From the IMG/VR virus record IMGVR_UViG_3300021960_009438, positions 1 to 23,168 of that record: a stretch of 23,168 bases of DNA. One strand, 5' to 3'. This stretch comes from a virus. Made by a program: the position numbers and the translations under genes. This document shows positions 22,170-23,168 of this stretch, piece by piece. The notes under the pieces were generated by a model. It had not been told where the DNA came from. It did not search any database and saw nothing but the letters and a program-made list of their open reading frames with translations. Within the stretch, counting starts at the first letter, position 1. Every line of letters starts with the position of its first letter.

Positions 22170-22359
22170 TGTTTGGTATGATATGATGGTCGATCGTTGT
22201 ATTGACCAGGTTGACGAGCTGAGCGACCAAGAGGTCCTTCAGATGGTTCCTGACTACGTTGATTTTTGTGAGCGTAGTGACATTAACGTCAACATTGACG
22301 AGGCTCGTGACCTTGCTACTGACTACCTGTTTGGTCTCGAAATGGAGCGTTGTGCATAA
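22162..22359 (+). CDS. Small acidic helical protein
   Basis: A 65-residue ORF with GTG start 22162 preceded by AGAGGAGAG. WYDMMVDRC at 5-13 and DQEVLQMVPDYVDFCERSDIN (22-42, in parts) form an acidic helix bundle. No family recognised. An ATG overlap (TAATG) joins the next gene. Confidence 0.6.
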   Translation: MSNVWYDMMVDRCIDQVDELSDQEVLQMVPDYVDFCERSDINVNIDEARDLATDYLFGLEMERCA

Positions 22360-22535
22360 TGCATGACGCTCTGATCTTTATGGTGACCTATGAGGGTCAG
22401 TGGGACGGTCTGAAGGGTGAATCACCTTACAAGTGGACTGCCTTCGACCGTATAGATGCCGAGAAGCTAAAGGATGAGCTCGAGGAGAAGTATCCCGAGC
22501 GACAATGGTCAGTCAGTGAAAAGGATGTGTCATGA
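22359..22535 (+). CDS. Small protein of unknown function
   Basis: 58 residues from ATG 22359, overlapping the previous stop as TAATG; a TTG 9 nt earlier gives three more residues. FMVTYEGQWDGLKGESPYKWTAFDRID is a strand-turn-strand start, then a helix KLKDELEEKYPERQW. No family recognised. It is coupled by ATGA to the next gene. Confidence 0.58.
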   Translation: MHDALIFMVTYEGQWDGLKGESPYKWTAFDRIDAEKLKDELEEKYPERQWSVSEKDVS

Positions 22536-22774
22536 AGCACAACCCAGTTGCATTGTACTTAATGGCATCGTATGCTTACTATTATGGCGACGATCCCATT
22601 ATGACTGATGGTGAATTTGATCAACTAGCCGTGTACCTGCTAAAGAACTTCGACAAGTACAAGTCACATCCACACTGTCCGACTCAGGATGATCTAAGAG
22701 CTGGCACTTACCTTGGTCAGTATCCAACCATTGTGCAAGTAGCACTTCAAGAGTATAGGAAAACAATGCGATGA
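22532..22774 (+). CDS. Small protein resembling the Ia domain of NAD-dependent DNA ligase
   Basis: An 80-residue ORF. SYAYYYGDDPIMTDGEFDQL (13-32) matches the SY.YY..D.P.MSD.EYD.L pattern at the N-terminal Ia domain of LigA. The rest (LRAGTYLGQYPTIVQVALQ, 55-73) does not carry a ligase active site, so this is at most a domain-sized relative. The pattern is short, so this is tentative. It is linked by ATGA at both ends. Confidence 0.5.
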   Translation: MKHNPVALYLMASYAYYYGDDPIMTDGEFDQLAVYLLKNFDKYKSHPHCPTQDDLRAGTYLGQYPTIVQVALQEYRKTMR

Positions 22775-22932
22775 TTTACATAGTGTGGTGCAAGTCTCCT
22801 TTTGGAACTGACTTAATGACAGTGTGGGAAGAACGTCATCTTGCTGAGAGAGAGGCACAGTCACTTACTAAGAGAGACCCGGAGGCTTTTTATTTTATAG
22901 AAGCCTTGGAAATATCAACTAGCTTGAACTAA
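22771..22932 (+). CDS. Tiny hypothetical protein
   Basis: A 53-residue ORF in an ATGA overlap. It begins MIYIVWCKSPFGTDL, a strand-like start, then a charged helix (WEERHLAEREAQSLT). It has the small-protein look of phage early genes. No family recognised. Confidence 0.5.
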   Translation: MIYIVWCKSPFGTDLMTVWEERHLAEREAQSLTKRDPEAFYFIEALEISTSLN

Positions 22933-22940
22933 ATAGTTTT

Positions 22941-23078
22941 ATGAAGACGCGTACTAACAATCTAGTAGCTAAGCATGCCCGTAAGTTTAACAAGGCAGCA
23001 GTGCATGCGGACAGAAAAAAGCAGGCGCGTAGAGGTATCGTAAAACATAAGGGCAAGCTGTATGAAGCGCAACTATAG
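22941..23078 (+). CDS. Small very basic phage protein, DUF7230-like
   Basis: A 45-residue ORF. VAKHARKFNKAAVHADRKK at 9-27 and RRGIVKHKG at 30-38 match a widespread tiny basic phage protein (VAK...FN..A...D.K...KRG pattern), which I associate with DUF7230. The high Lys/Arg content suggests nucleic-acid binding. It starts 8 nt after the previous stop and its end overlaps the next ORF. Confidence 0.62.
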   Translation: MKTRTNNLVAKHARKFNKAAVHADRKKQARRGIVKHKGKLYEAQL

Positions 23079-23168
23079 GCTTTGTTATCGACCATCGGAG
23101 GCACCAACACACCACATTCACGAAGTATTCTATGACGACCAAGACAGGGTCATATTGTACGAACGTGA
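23062..23168 (+). CDS. Conserved small phage protein (partial, C-terminus beyond the window)
   Basis: From ATG 23062 the frame is open to the window edge (35 full codons). YRLCYRPSEAPTHHIHEVFYD (5-25, in parts) matches a small phage protein of the YRLEY.P....IHEV.YD type in my memory. It overlaps the previous gene by 17 nt in another frame. Confidence 0.55.
   Translation, partial: MKRNYRLCYRPSEAPTHHIHEVFYDDQDRVILYER

Noticed and set aside
1-23168. CRISPR array, insertion sequence or integrase
   Set aside because: No regularly spaced direct repeats, transposase motifs or recombinase were seen on either strand.

Overview
The window reads as a piece of a tailed-phage (Caudoviricetes) genome, most likely a marine relative of the T4-like myoviruses. 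All recognised genes lie on the + strand and are tightly packed with ATGA, TAATG or short overlaps. The gene content is typical of such phages: PhoH, a DUF6433-like protein, an FmdB-like protein, a SegE-like GIY-YIG protein, a DUF932 protein, a tRNA, a staphylococcal-nuclease-type gene and many tiny conserved ORFs. Two TATAAATA boxes match the T4 late promoter. No capsid, terminase or polymerase gene is present, and the host cannot be told from this piece. Base composition is AT-leaning by eye.

Region 1 (about 1-10892) is one long sugar- and methyl-transfer cassette with no visible internal promoter. It holds five glycosyltransferase-like proteins (two of them paralogues sharing a C-terminal motif), three SAM methyltransferases including an FkbM type, a phytanoyl-CoA-hydroxylase-like dioxygenase, a sulfotransferase, a cupin, a glutaredoxin and a short UDP-sugar dehydrogenase-like protein. 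A GIY-YIG protein and three small unknowns are interspersed. Together they could build or decorate a methylated and sulfated glycan on the virion, the cell surface or DNA; which one is not decidable here.

Region 2 (10895-14743) is a conserved phage block: a small unknown, a DUF6433-like protein, a GNGPS-motif protein, an FmdB-like protein, PhoH, a DUF6065-like protein and a PD-(D/E)XK nuclease. Region 3 (14740-15910) starts at a sigma70-like promoter and carries a basic protein, a PsiE-family membrane protein and two small ORFs. A GC-rich scrap and a tRNA-Pro(TGG) follow.

Region 4 (16070-19127) looks late. A T4-type late promoter precedes a metzincin metallopeptidase carrying two Cys-rich virion-type repeats. 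Then come a 46-aa conserved protein, a thermonuclease-like protein, a lipoprotein, a second late promoter, a holin-like two-TM protein and a C-terminally anchored protein. Region 5 (19128-23168) looks early. Three more promoters of the same TTGACC-N17-GATRRT design drive a small membrane protein, the DUF932 gene, and a train of about ten tiny genes. A structured RNA/terminator and a second terminator separate these units. Several genes here use more C-ending codons than region 1, suggesting high expression.

The observations most worth a second look are the four-member promoter family with the -10 inside dyads (one member seeming to give a leaderless mRNA), the three-way-junction RNA after the DUF932 gene, the metzincin with virion repeats, the PsiE gene, and the glycan cassette itself.
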